A stretch of 34,232 nt of DNA from Bacteroidia bacterium (lineage in GTDB: Bacteria > Bacteroidota > Bacteroidia > Bacteroidales > Azobacteroidaceae): contig BNWW01000025.1 of the NCBI GenBank assembly GCA_025999115.1, positions 1 through 34,232 of the forward strand, written 5' to 3'. A model generated the notes under the pieces. That model was given only the letters and a program-made list of their open reading frames with translations. It did no database searches and had not been told where the DNA came from. This document shows, piece after piece, positions 8,573 to 17,124 of this stretch. Position numbers and translations under genes: made by a program. The stretch's first letter is position 1, and each line of letters opens with the position of its first letter.

Positions 8573-9244
8573 ATGGAAACGGATAATAAGCCTTATCCCA
8601 CCGGAGCCGGAGAAGAATGGGATGAACAAAAAGAATTATTAGTTGTAAAAGAGCCGCCCTCGGTTTATGGTTTGGCGAATCCTGTGCATTACACTTATGC
8701 CGATTACTTGTCATGGATGGACAATACGCGGCGTGAATTGTATAATGGAGTGGCACATAACTTATTCAGTGCGCCCACCCGGCTTCATGCCGAAATATCA
8801 TCCTCATTGCATTTGCTTATCGGCTGGTTTATCAAGAAAAGACAAGGGAAATGCAAGATTTTTCACGCCCCGTTTGATGTGCGCTTACCTAAAAATGAAG
8901 AAACGGCCGACAACAAGATCTTCACGGTTGTACAACCGGATATTTGTGTAGTTTGCGATCCGAAAAAATTGGATGGAAAAGGTTGCATCGGCGCCCCCGA
9001 CTTGATTGTGGAAGTGCAGTCGCCATCTACGGGCAAACGGGATTTGAACGACAAGTATCACTTGTATGCAGAAGCCGGAGTGCGGGAATATTGGGTCGTT
9101 TTTCCGAAAGAAGGAATCACGGTTTTTCTGTTGCAGGAAACCGGAAAATATGACGAAGGAAGTGTCTATGAATTAGGGGAAAAGGTTCAATCTTCTATTT
9201 TTAAGGGATTGGAAATCGACCTTAGAAAATTGTTTGAAGAATAA
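8573..9244 (+). CDS. Uma2-family PD-(D/E)XK nuclease-fold protein
   Basis: The 223-residue cytoplasmic protein carries the pattern of the Uma2 (DUF820) family: QPDICVV with D123, GAPDLIVEVQSPST with D143 and E147, then KRDLNDKYHLYAEAGVREYWVVFP. D123, E147 and the following Lys are the likely metal-binding and catalytic residues of a restriction-endonuclease-like fold, and all are present. The biological role of Uma2 proteins is largely unknown, and many genomes hold several copies. It has its own candidate promoter and faces the ABC-F gene, with only 11 bp between the two stop codons. No transposase or partner gene adjoins it. Family is secure; activity is inferred. Confidence 0.88.
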   Translation: METDNKPYPTGAGEEWDEQKELLVVKEPPSVYGLANPVHYTYADYLSWMDNTRRELYNGVAHNLFSAPTRLHAEISSSLHLLIGWFIKKRQGKCKIFHAPFDVRLPKNEETADNKIFTVVQPDICVVCDPKKLDGKGCIGAPDLIVEVQSPSTGKRDLNDKYHLYAEAGVREYWVVFPKEGITVFLLQETGKYDEGSVYELGEKVQSSIFKGLEIDLRKLFEE

Positions 9245-9255
9245 ATATTTAGCTA

Positions 9256-11298
9256 TCAATCGACGGTTTTGCATCCTTGTTCCAACTCCTCACAAGCCCC
9301 CGCCCATTCCTCCATCGCATTTTCCAAATTTTTCTGCAAATCCGCATGTTTCCAAAGCAAATCCACATTGGAAGCGCCTTCGGGAGTAACCAGCACCGCT
9401 TCTATCTCGCTGATTTCCGCTTCTAATTTTTCAATTTTCTTTTCTGATTCGGCAACGGCTTTTTCTAATTTGCGGAGTTGGCGCTGTTGTTCTTTGCGTT
9501 CTTCGTATGATGGGGCGACCGCCAAGGGCGTACCTTCGGTCGTTGTAGATTTCGTAGGCGTGGATTTTACACCCGCCTTCTCGCTTGACCTTACCGGTGT
9601 TGCGAAAAATGCGCCGTTTTTTTTATTTAAATACTCGTAAATGCCGCCGAGATGTTCGCGAATCTGCTGATTACCAAACTCATAAACTTTATCAACCAAT
9701 CCGTCGAGAAATTCACGGTCGTGCGAAACAACGATGACCGTGCCGTCAAATGCCTTGATGGCCTCTTTGAGTACATCTTTGGTACGCATATCCAAATGAT
9801 TGGTCGGTTCGTCGAGAATGAGGAGATTGACCGGTTCGAGCAGCAGTTTAATCATGGCCAAACGAGTGCGTTCGCCGCCCGAAAGTACGGCTACTTTTTT
9901 GTCGGAAGCTTCGCCGCCGAACATAAATGCGCCCAAAATATCGCGGATTTTCGTGCGGATATCACCCACCGCCACATCATCAATCGTTTGGAAAACCGTG
10001 CGCTTTTCGTCCATCAAATCGGCTTGGTTTTGAGCGAAATAGCCGATTTTCACATTGTGTCCCAACTGCAATTTTCCGTCAAACGGAATTTCGTTCAGGA
10101 TACATTTGACCATCGTTGATTTGCCTTCGCCGTTTTTGCCGACAAAAGCTACTTTATCGCCGCGGTTGATAGTGAAAGTGGCATTTTTGAAAACAATATG
10201 CTCGTTATCCACCGTCATTCCCGCGCAAGCGGGAATATCCAGATTTACCGGGAGATTGCGGGTCAAGCCCGCAATGACAGCCTTGCCATAACTTTTAGCA
10301 ACATCCTCTGCTATAACCGGATACGAACCCGAACGCGGTGCCGGCGGAAATTTCAACCGTAAAGAGGAATTATCTTCTTCATCGACTTCGAGGCGTTCCA
10401 ATTTTTCCAATTGTTTGATACGGCTTTGCACTTGCACCGATTTGGTGGCTTTGTAGCGAAAGCGTTCGATAAATTCTTCCGTATCTTCAATTTGTTTGCG
10501 TTGGTTTTCGTAGGCGCGGATTTGTTGTTCGCGGCGTTCTTTACGCAATTCCACGTATTTGGAATAATTCACGCGGTAATCGTAAATTTTTCCGAGTGAA
10601 ATTTCGATGGTTCGCATGGTTACGTTGTCGATAAACGCGCGGTCGTGCGAAACGAGAATCACAGCGTTGGCTTGGGTCGAAAGGAAATTTTCGAGCCATT
10701 GAATCGATTCGATGTCCAAATGGTTGGTCGGTTCGTCGAGCAAAAGAATATCCGGTTTGCGGAGAAGGATTTTAGCCAATTCGATACGCATTCGCCAGCC
10801 GCCGCTAAACTCGCCGGTGGGACGGTCGAAATCGGAACGGGAAAAGCCCAGACCGCTCAATGTTTTTTCCACTTCGGCTTGGATATTGGTTGCCCCTTCG
10901 ATCGCCAATCGCTCGTTGAGATGCGTAATGTCTTCGATTAGTTGATGATAGGATTCCGATTCATAATCTTCGCGTTCGGAAAGTTTCCGGTTCAAATCGT
11001 CCAATTGTTTTTCCATCAAAAGGAGATGTTCAAAAGCCAAAGCCGCCTCATCACGCACCGAGTGTTCGTCAGACAGATTCATTTGTTGCGGCAGATAGCC
11101 GATGGTCGCCTCTTTAGGCATCGAAACGCGGCCTTGGGTAGGCGTTTGCAATCCGGCGAATATTTTCAAGAGCGTGCTTTTTCCGGCGCCGTTTTTACCG
11201 GTCAGAGCGATGCGGTCTTTTTTATCAACAACAAATCCGATGCTATCCAAAAGAGTGAAACCTCCGAATGAAACGGTTAAATTTTCTACGCTGTACAT
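9256..11298 (-). CDS. ABC-F family ATPase (Uup/EttA-like) with in-frame repeat insert
   Basis: With a start at 11298 this is a 680-residue soluble protein with two ABC domains and no membrane segment, as in ABC-F ribosome-associated factors. Domain 1 has Walker A GKNGAGKST (34-42), signature SGGWRMRIELAK and LLLDEPTNHLD. Domain 2 has Walker A from G387 (GKNGEGKST), SGGERTRLAMIK and LILDEPTNHLD. A charged linker separates them, and the C-terminus is a coiled coil (EERKEQQRQLRKLEKAVAES). The frame opens at 11346, but a TTTG-N20-TACCTTTG promoter at 11347-11316 would lie within that longer reading, and the family N-terminus begins at MYSVENLTVSFGG, so 11298 is preferred. A palindromic repeat at 10213-10280 is translated in frame as about 22 extra residues (about 341-362, VIAGLTRNL to IPACAGMT) just before the second ATPase domain. 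Confidence 0.93.
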   Translation of the reverse strand: MYSVENLTVSFGGFTLLDSIGFVVDKKDRIALTGKNGAGKSTLLKIFAGLQTPTQGRVSMPKEATIGYLPQQMNLSDEHSVRDEAALAFEHLLLMEKQLDDLNRKLSEREDYESESYHQLIEDITHLNERLAIEGATNIQAEVEKTLSGLGFSRSDFDRPTGEFSGGWRMRIELAKILLRKPDILLLDEPTNHLDIESIQWLENFLSTQANAVILVSHDRAFIDNVTMRTIEISLGKIYDYRVNYSKYVELRKERREQQIRAYENQRKQIEDTEEFIERFRYKATKSVQVQSRIKQLEKLERLEVDEEDNSSLRLKFPPAPRSGSYPVIAEDVAKSYGKAVIAGLTRNLPVNLDIPACAGMTVDNEHIVFKNATFTINRGDKVAFVGKNGEGKSTMVKCILNEIPFDGKLQLGHNVKIGYFAQNQADLMDEKRTVFQTIDDVAVGDIRTKIRDILGAFMFGGEASDKKVAVLSGGERTRLAMIKLLLEPVNLLILDEPTNHLDMRTKDVLKEAIKAFDGTVIVVSHDREFLDGLVDKVYEFGNQQIREHLGGIYEYLNKKNGAFFATPVRSSEKAGVKSTPTKSTTTEGTPLAVAPSYEERKEQQRQLRKLEKAVAESEKKIEKLEAEISEIEAVLVTPEGASNVDLLWKHADLQKNLENAMEEWAGACEELEQGCKTVD
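10213..10280. repeat. Two-hairpin palindromic element inserted in the ABC-F gene
   Basis: Two perfect hairpins lie side by side: ATTCCCGC (10217-10224), loop GCAA, GCGGGAAT (10229-10236); and ATTGCGGG (10255-10262), loop TCAAG, CCCGCAAT (10268-10275). The whole is bounded by GTCATT (10214-10219) and AATGAC (10273-10278). This matches a type of dispersed palindrome seen in many bacterial genomes, whose translation often reads like VIAGLTRNL or PACAGMT. Here it sits in an open frame and adds codons without a stop. Confidence 0.85.
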
Positions 11299-11315
11299 CT
11301 TTCTAAATTGAGCGG

Positions 11316-11347
11316 CAAAGGTATTCATTTTTGGCGTGAAATACAAA
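11316..11347 (-). promoter_or_regulatory. Promoter of the ABC-F gene
   Basis: On the minus strand TTTG (11347-11344), a 20-nt spacer and TACCTTTG (11323-11316) form an excellent Bacteroidota promoter. Transcription would begin near 11309, about 10 nt before the ATG at 11298, which decides the start codon. Confidence 0.65.
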
Positions 11348-11429
11348 TGAAGCCTTTTATCGTACTTTTGTAGCTATTTTGTTCCGATTTTATCGCCGTT
11401 TTATTACCACTTCCTCTCCGTTCTCTATC

Positions 11430-11437
11430 TACTTTTG
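11430..11437 (+). promoter_or_regulatory. Candidate -7 box for the 11497-27893 gene train
   Basis: TACTTTTG at 11430-11437 matches TAnnTTTG, 60 bp before the first ATG of the long plus-strand gene series. A second TACTTTTG occurs at 11363-11370. Neither has a convincing TTTG at the correct distance upstream, so the true start may need an activator or use the weaker -33 context. Confidence 0.4.
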
Positions 11438-11496
11438 TACCGTGCTAACAGAAGCATTTCTATAAGTCTAATACAATTTTTTAATTATATATTATC

Positions 11497-13665
11497 ATGA
11501 AACACAAAATTACTCTCAAACGGCATTCTTTTATTGCATTCTTATTATGTATCGGTACGTTGGTAACAGCGCAGACCATTAGTGTAAACAATGGAATAGG
11601 TACGATCACGCTCTCCGGCGCGGGGGAATTGGCTACTGCGATTAACGCATTGGCCGACAAATCTTCTGTTACGGAGTTACAAGTTTCGACAACGGCGACG
11701 CCGCCCATTAATGCTGTCGATGTTACGGCTATCAACAATTTAACAGCGCTTAAGACTCTGGATTTATCGGGAATCGTGGTGGATGGATTTGTTCTTCCGG
11801 GCGCTTTACTGAAAAATAACACAACAGTGGAAACATTCAAATTTCCCGGCGGTAACAATATCGGTTGGGAAGGCGGTGTTTTCGAAGGTTCTGCATTGAA
11901 AGGAACTTTTACCATTCCTAAAAATGTAACCAATCAAGGATACATCGGACGGGACTTTGCAGTAAAAGCAACGGGGATTACCGCATTTGCAGTGGAAGAC
12001 GGAAGTCCGATACTGAAAGCGGTTGACGGTGTTTTATACTCTTTTACCGGCGATGCTATCTACAAATATCCCATCGGAAAAAGCGGCGATACCTATACGG
12101 TACAAGAAGGCGTAACTTGGGTGGGACAGCAAGCCTTCCGGTACACGACCCTGAAAAAAATAACTTTTCCGGCCACATTACAAACTTTTCAACATACAAG
12201 CAATCATTTTACAGGCGCTACGGCTTTGGAAGAAATTGAGGTAGCTCCGGCAAATACTCTTTGGGCTTCCACCGGCGGCATATTGGTAAACAGCGCCGAA
12301 AAACAACTTTACTTCCTCCCGCCGGGAAATAAAGCCGAAAGTTTGGTTATCGACGGATCGTTAGCCGAACGAATGACCAACGGTTTCTTTTCAAATGCCA
12401 AATACTTGAAACGAATCATATTTACCGAAGGTTTTAAAGAAATAAGCTATGCTTGTTTTAAAATGAACAACGCTTTGAACGATTTGCCTATGCTTGTCGA
12501 ATACATCGAGTTGCCTTCCACCATCACAACGGTTGGCGGAGAAGCGTTTAACTCGTTGAAAAACCTGACACAAGTTATCTGTAAAGCAACTACTCCACCC
12601 TATTTAGCCGGACACCAAGTTTTCCGTGAAGCGAACGGCAAAAACTTGCGCTTGGGCGTGCCTGCCGAATCGTTGGCCGCGTATAAAGCTTCTCCATGGA
12701 ATTTGTCGAATACCGGAACTCCTACATTGGAACAAGGCGGACACGAAGACAACGGCGTACCGTGTTCTTACGCCAACATTAACGCTGTTCCGGGCGACCA
12801 GATTGTAGTTTACCGCACAATTTCCTACGAGGGTTGTATCGCCGGTTTGCAGGGAGCAGCCGTACCGGGTTCGCAAGTAAAAATAACGTCGGGCGAAGGT
12901 ACCAACGGACAATCGTTCTCCGGATGGGCATCCGAGCCGGCAGGCGTGTCATTCATCAATTCAGCGGCATCGACCACTTACTTTACTATGCCCGAATATG
13001 ACGTAACCATTCGCGCCACATTTGCCGATATGAAACCGTACAGTGTGATCGGAGCCACTATTTCCCAAAACGGACAAGCAGCAGTGGGCAGCAGCGTGAA
13101 TTTGGAAACCGCCGCACAAAAAATCGTGAACGGAAATATTCTGTATTTCCAAGAATGGCAAATCAACCAAGGCGCCGGCCAAGGTTTAGTGATCGACAAT
13201 CCGTTGGCTGTTTCAACTTCGTTCGTGATGATTGACGGAGAGGTGGAGATCGAAGCGATTTACAAAGCCGCTTACATGGTTAATGTTCAAGGAGGAAACA
13301 TAACGACTCCCAGTATCGAATTTTTCGCAGGCGACGAAATTGCCATTACCGCATCCAATCGTCCGAATCAAGTATTCACGAATTGGTCGGCGGATGCTCC
13401 CGATGTGGTTTTTGCCGATGCACAAGCGACAAGCACTACTTTCATCATGCCGGATAGAGAAGTTACTATTACCGCGAATTTCAGAGGAACCGGCATCGAA
13501 GACCTTGTGAAAGAAGTGAATTTGCCTTATACAATCTATAATTTGTCGGGGATTCCCGTAGGCCGCGGTATTACTAACGGCGAAACGGTGGCGAGTGAAC
13601 ACTTATCCGATGGCGTGTATATCATTCGGGTGGCTGATAAAGCGGTTCGGTTTATTAAGAAATAA
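11497..13665 (+). CDS. BspA-like leucine-rich-repeat surface protein with T9SS tail
   Basis: The 722-residue exported protein has a signal peptide (1-25, cut after VTAQ). A BspA-type leucine-rich-repeat region follows (about 30-390; e.g. ALKTLDLSGIVVDG, LKKITFPATLQTF, LVEYIELPSTITTVGGEAF). Next are three InlB-B/Flg_new_2-like repeats (about 420-665), each ending in a phrase like TTYFTMPEYDVTIRATF. The last 55 residues (LPYTIYNLSGIPVGRG to AVRFIKK) are a T9SS type-A sorting domain, so it is probably secreted across the outer membrane and surface-attached. BspA-like proteins bind host or matrix ligands; here, at the head of a series of carbohydrate enzymes, a glycan- or surface-binding role is plausible. 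It is a close paralogue of the next gene, which begins 2 bp after its stop. Confidence 0.88.
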   Translation: MKHKITLKRHSFIAFLLCIGTLVTAQTISVNNGIGTITLSGAGELATAINALADKSSVTELQVSTTATPPINAVDVTAINNLTALKTLDLSGIVVDGFVLPGALLKNNTTVETFKFPGGNNIGWEGGVFEGSALKGTFTIPKNVTNQGYIGRDFAVKATGITAFAVEDGSPILKAVDGVLYSFTGDAIYKYPIGKSGDTYTVQEGVTWVGQQAFRYTTLKKITFPATLQTFQHTSNHFTGATALEEIEVAPANTLWASTGGILVNSAEKQLYFLPPGNKAESLVIDGSLAERMTNGFFSNAKYLKRIIFTEGFKEISYACFKMNNALNDLPMLVEYIELPSTITTVGGEAFNSLKNLTQVICKATTPPYLAGHQVFREANGKNLRLGVPAESLAAYKASPWNLSNTGTPTLEQGGHEDNGVPCSYANINAVPGDQIVVYRTISYEGCIAGLQGAAVPGSQVKITSGEGTNGQSFSGWASEPAGVSFINSAASTTYFTMPEYDVTIRATFADMKPYSVIGATISQNGQAAVGSSVNLETAAQKIVNGNILYFQEWQINQGAGQGLVIDNPLAVSTSFVMIDGEVEIEAIYKAAYMVNVQGGNITTPSIEFFAGDEIAITASNRPNQVFTNWSADAPDVVFADAQATSTTFIMPDREVTITANFRGTGIEDLVKEVNLPYTIYNLSGIPVGRGITNGETVASEHLSDGVYIIRVADKAVRFIKK

Positions 13666-13667
13666 AA

Positions 13668-16600
13668 ATGAAAAAGATGAAAAATAAAAAATTTATATTC
13701 AAACAAATAGTGGCGCTAATATTCATATTGGCAAGCAGTTTGTCTCCGCTAAACGCACAAACCATCGCCCTCAACGATGGGAGCGGCGCTATTACTATCG
13801 CCGCCGCCGGAGAATTGGCAACCGCGATAAATGCACTCGGCGATAAAACCGCTCTTACCTCTTTGGCGGTATCCTCTACAACCAGTGCAGGTAATGTCGT
13901 GAATGCAACCGATGTGGCGGCATTGCAAACGTTGACGGCTTTGGAAACGCTTGATTTTTCGGGTTTTACGGCGAATCCTTGCGATTTGCCGGCGGGTTTG
14001 CTTTGGCATAACCGTTCGGTTAAAAATTTCGTTTTTCCGTTGAATACACGGAATATTGGCAACCAAGCATTTACCGATTGTGTGTTGGAAGGAGAAATCA
14101 TTCTGCCGAAAACCGTAGCTAACGGTCAGGTAAGCCGGACTACTTTCGGAAATTCGCAGAAAATTACCGGTTTTTCGGTTGAAGAAGGCTCTACGCAAAT
14201 TAAAACCATCGACGGCGTGGTATTTAACTATGCCGGAAATGAATTGTTTTTCTACCCTTCGGGGAAAACGGATGTCAGCTACACGATTTCCGCCGGTGTA
14301 GGAGTTAGAAACGGCGCTCCCTTTTCCTACAATTCCCATTTGAAAAAACTGACTTTTTCGGGTCGGTCCTATATCCAAAACGCTAATGGTTTTGATTTGG
14401 TAGCCAACCATTCTCATATTGATTCTGTTTTTGTTGCCGCCGACCACACGGATTGGACTTCCATCGGCGGTTTGCTTTGCAACAAATCCAACAAAGGTTT
14501 GCTCTGGATAACGAAAGGAAGAATCCCCGAAGTGCGCGTATCCGAAGGCATTGAAATTATCGAAAACGCATCAAACACGCTGTTTAGCGGAAGCAGAGAT
14601 TGCGCGGCTGATAGTTATTATGAAAACGGCGTACAACTCACGACTTCCGGTTACGTCAATTCCGTAACATTGATTGATTTGCCTGCTTCATTGGTGGAGA
14701 TTAAAACAAACGCTTTCCTCAACTTACTGAATTTGCAAACGGTTATTTTCCGTTCGGAAAGTGTTCCTGTTTTTGGCGCCAACGCATTTAATAATTCCGG
14801 TTATAATCTTTCGCCGGCGTGGTCGGTTAAAGTATATGTTCCTAACGGCAAGGAGGATACCTATAAATCCAACACCTCGTTCACTTCCAATTCCAAATTG
14901 CAAGCACAATATGTTTCGGCGTTTTATACAGTTGGCGTAACCAACGGAACGGCTTCGTCGCCTTTGGCTGCTGATATTGCCGCCGCCGGACAAACCGTGA
15001 ATTTATCGGCCGGAACTGTTACCGGACAAACATTTAAGGAATGGACTTCTACTCCGGGCGTCGTATTTGCAGATAAAGAAGATCCGAATACAAGTTTTGT
15101 GATGCCTTCAGACAATGTTTCGGTTACTGCGGTTTTTCAACCCGTCGGTACGCTTTATCCTTATACTATTACCGGCGCAACGGTTACGCAATCGGGAGAA
15201 ACTTCCGAAGGCAGCACGGTTCCATTGGAAACCGCTTTGCGAAAAGGAGATAACAATGAATATCTGTTTCAATATTGGCAAGCAACCTCCGGTAATGTAA
15301 CGATTGCAAGTCTGACATCCACGACTACTTCTTTCCAAATGATTGCCGCTCCGGTTACGATTGAAGCCGTATATGCTTTGGATGCAACGGCTTATCCGAT
15401 TGCAATTGCCGGCGGAACGGCTACCGTAAACGAACTTCCGGTTACCGAAGCCTATCAAGGCGATGTAGTAACCATTACCGCCATTATTCCCGAAGGAAAA
15501 GCATTTGACGGTTGGTCGGCCGAAGGCGTTACATTGACGAATGCCGCTACTGCCACCACCACGTTTGCCATGCCTGCGAATGCGGTAACGATTACCGCCA
15601 ATATTGTCGATTTCGTCAATTCAATTGTATTGACAACGGCGAAACCCACTCTATCCGATTATCCGATTGACCGGGCGAATGTTACCGAATTAACGGTTTC
15701 ATCCGATGGAAAAGAGATGCCGGCGGCTGATTTTGTCGCATTAAACACACAATTCCCGAAATTGAAAACGCTGAATATCGCCGGTCTTTCGAATCTGTCG
15801 ATTCCCGATAATGCTTTCAAAGACAATAAAATTATCCGGCACATTGACTTACCGGCGGGTTTAACTACCCTTGGAGGCGCCGCTTTTGCCAATTCGGTTT
15901 TGGAAGGAATTGTTACATTGCCCAAATCATTGAATATCGCCCAAATTAACAGCAGTTTCAACGGACGGTTTGAAAATTGCCCATTCATTACCGGTTTTGC
16001 CATCGAAGATAACACAGAAACCGCCGGAAACGCGGGCTTGAAAGCCATCGAAGGCGTACTTTTCTCCAAAGACGGTACTATATTGGCGCTTTATCCGGCC
16101 GGAAAAACCGGTGAATCCTATACCGTACCCGAAGGTGTTACCACGCTGCATTTGGGTTCATTAACTTACCTCGCTTATCTCAAAAACATCACGTTGGCAT
16201 CGACCCTTATCAGTAATCCGATTCCGGCCGACCGTTGGAGCGAAGTTACCAAATTGTCGTCTATCGAAAATATTTTTGTAGCCGAAGGAAATACGCGATT
16301 CGCTTCTTCGCAAGGTTCATTGTATGAAATTGACAATAAAACCTTGCGTTTGATTCCGCCCGCCAAAGCGCATTTGGTTGTGGGAGAGCCGGTTGAAATT
16401 GTTTCCAATAGTTATTTGATAAACACCACTCTTACCTTGCAATTTATTGATTTGCCCGCTACGTTGACTACCTTGCAACAAAATGTGTTCAATGGCGCAA
16501 ACAATGTGGATACGTTGATTGTGCGTTCTATCACACCGCCAAGTATCGATACCAATACGTTGAACGCTTTTGGTTGGAGAGGAACCGGCGACCATACAAC

Positions 16601-17114
16601 GGTTTACGTTCCGGTAACGGCTTTGACAACTTATTTGGAGTCAAATTGGAATCGAGCCAATAATACGAATAATTTTCCGAGAGCCTTCGCCGAAAGTCAA
16701 TATGCCGGTTTTTACCAACTAACGGTCAATGACGGAACGGCCGCATCACCGCTCGGTTTCGACATCGCCGCCGCCGGACAAACAGTAACGGTAACTGCCG
16801 CCGAAGCTCCCGAAGGACAAGTCTTTTCGGAATGGACTGCCGAACCGCCGGTTTCATTTGATAATTCAACATCGGCAAACACACATTTTGTGATGCCGGC
16901 AAGCAATGTAACGCTCACAGCCAACTATTCGCCGCTCACAGCCATTGAAAATCCGGTGATTGCGGTCGATACGCCTTACGTCATTTACAATTTGTCGGGA
17001 ATTGCGGTAGAACGCGGCATGACCAAGAACTCCACTCTTTCGACAAGTAATTTAGCTAAAGGCGTGTATATTTTCAAAACGGCCGGTAAAGCCATTCGTT
17101 TCATTCAAAAATAA
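13668..17114 (+). CDS. Large BspA-like repeat protein with internal duplication and T9SS tail
   Basis: The 1148-residue product has a signal peptide (about 1-30, ending in LNAQ). Its N-terminal module closely matches that of the previous protein (both share AGELATAINAL). The architecture is duplicated internally: leucine-rich block 1 (about 35-415), InlB-B/Flg_new_2-like repeats (about 420-655), leucine-rich block 2 (about 660-1015), another such repeat (about 1020-1085), and a T9SS sorting domain (about 1090-1148, YVIYNLSGIAVERG to AIRFIQK). The repeats share phrases such as DIAAAGQTV and FVMP, showing duplication. Start: the ATG 2 bp after the upstream stop; a second Met at residue 4 is possible. 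Likely surface adhesin or glycan-binding partner co-expressed with the downstream enzymes. Confidence 0.87.
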   Translation: MKKMKNKKFIFKQIVALIFILASSLSPLNAQTIALNDGSGAITIAAAGELATAINALGDKTALTSLAVSSTTSAGNVVNATDVAALQTLTALETLDFSGFTANPCDLPAGLLWHNRSVKNFVFPLNTRNIGNQAFTDCVLEGEIILPKTVANGQVSRTTFGNSQKITGFSVEEGSTQIKTIDGVVFNYAGNELFFYPSGKTDVSYTISAGVGVRNGAPFSYNSHLKKLTFSGRSYIQNANGFDLVANHSHIDSVFVAADHTDWTSIGGLLCNKSNKGLLWITKGRIPEVRVSEGIEIIENASNTLFSGSRDCAADSYYENGVQLTTSGYVNSVTLIDLPASLVEIKTNAFLNLLNLQTVIFRSESVPVFGANAFNNSGYNLSPAWSVKVYVPNGKEDTYKSNTSFTSNSKLQAQYVSAFYTVGVTNGTASSPLAADIAAAGQTVNLSAGTVTGQTFKEWTSTPGVVFADKEDPNTSFVMPSDNVSVTAVFQPVGTLYPYTITGATVTQSGETSEGSTVPLETALRKGDNNEYLFQYWQATSGNVTIASLTSTTTSFQMIAAPVTIEAVYALDATAYPIAIAGGTATVNELPVTEAYQGDVVTITAIIPEGKAFDGWSAEGVTLTNAATATTTFAMPANAVTITANIVDFVNSIVLTTAKPTLSDYPIDRANVTELTVSSDGKEMPAADFVALNTQFPKLKTLNIAGLSNLSIPDNAFKDNKIIRHIDLPAGLTTLGGAAFANSVLEGIVTLPKSLNIAQINSSFNGRFENCPFITGFAIEDNTETAGNAGLKAIEGVLFSKDGTILALYPAGKTGESYTVPEGVTTLHLGSLTYLAYLKNITLASTLISNPIPADRWSEVTKLSSIENIFVAEGNTRFASSQGSLYEIDNKTLRLIPPAKAHLVVGEPVEIVSNSYLINTTLTLQFIDLPATLTTLQQNVFNGANNVDTLIVRSITPPSIDTNTLNAFGWRGTGDHTTVYVPVTALTTYLESNWNRANNTNNFPRAFAESQYAGFYQLTVNDGTAASPLGFDIAAAGQTVTVTAAEAPEGQVFSEWTAEPPVSFDNSTSANTHFVMPASNVTLTANYSPLTAIENPVIAVDTPYVIYNLSGIAVERGMTKNSTLSTSNLAKGVYIFKTAGKAIRFIQK

Positions 17115-17124
17115 TAATAAAATC

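Noticed and set aside
8573..9244. Toxin or restriction system
   Set aside because: The fold is nuclease-like, but no antitoxin, methyltransferase or partner gene adjoins, so only the Uma2 family assignment is supported.
11363..11370. TACTTTTG as the main promoter of the long gene train
   Set aside because: It matches the -7 consensus but has no TTTG at proper spacing and is further from the gene than the match at 11430.
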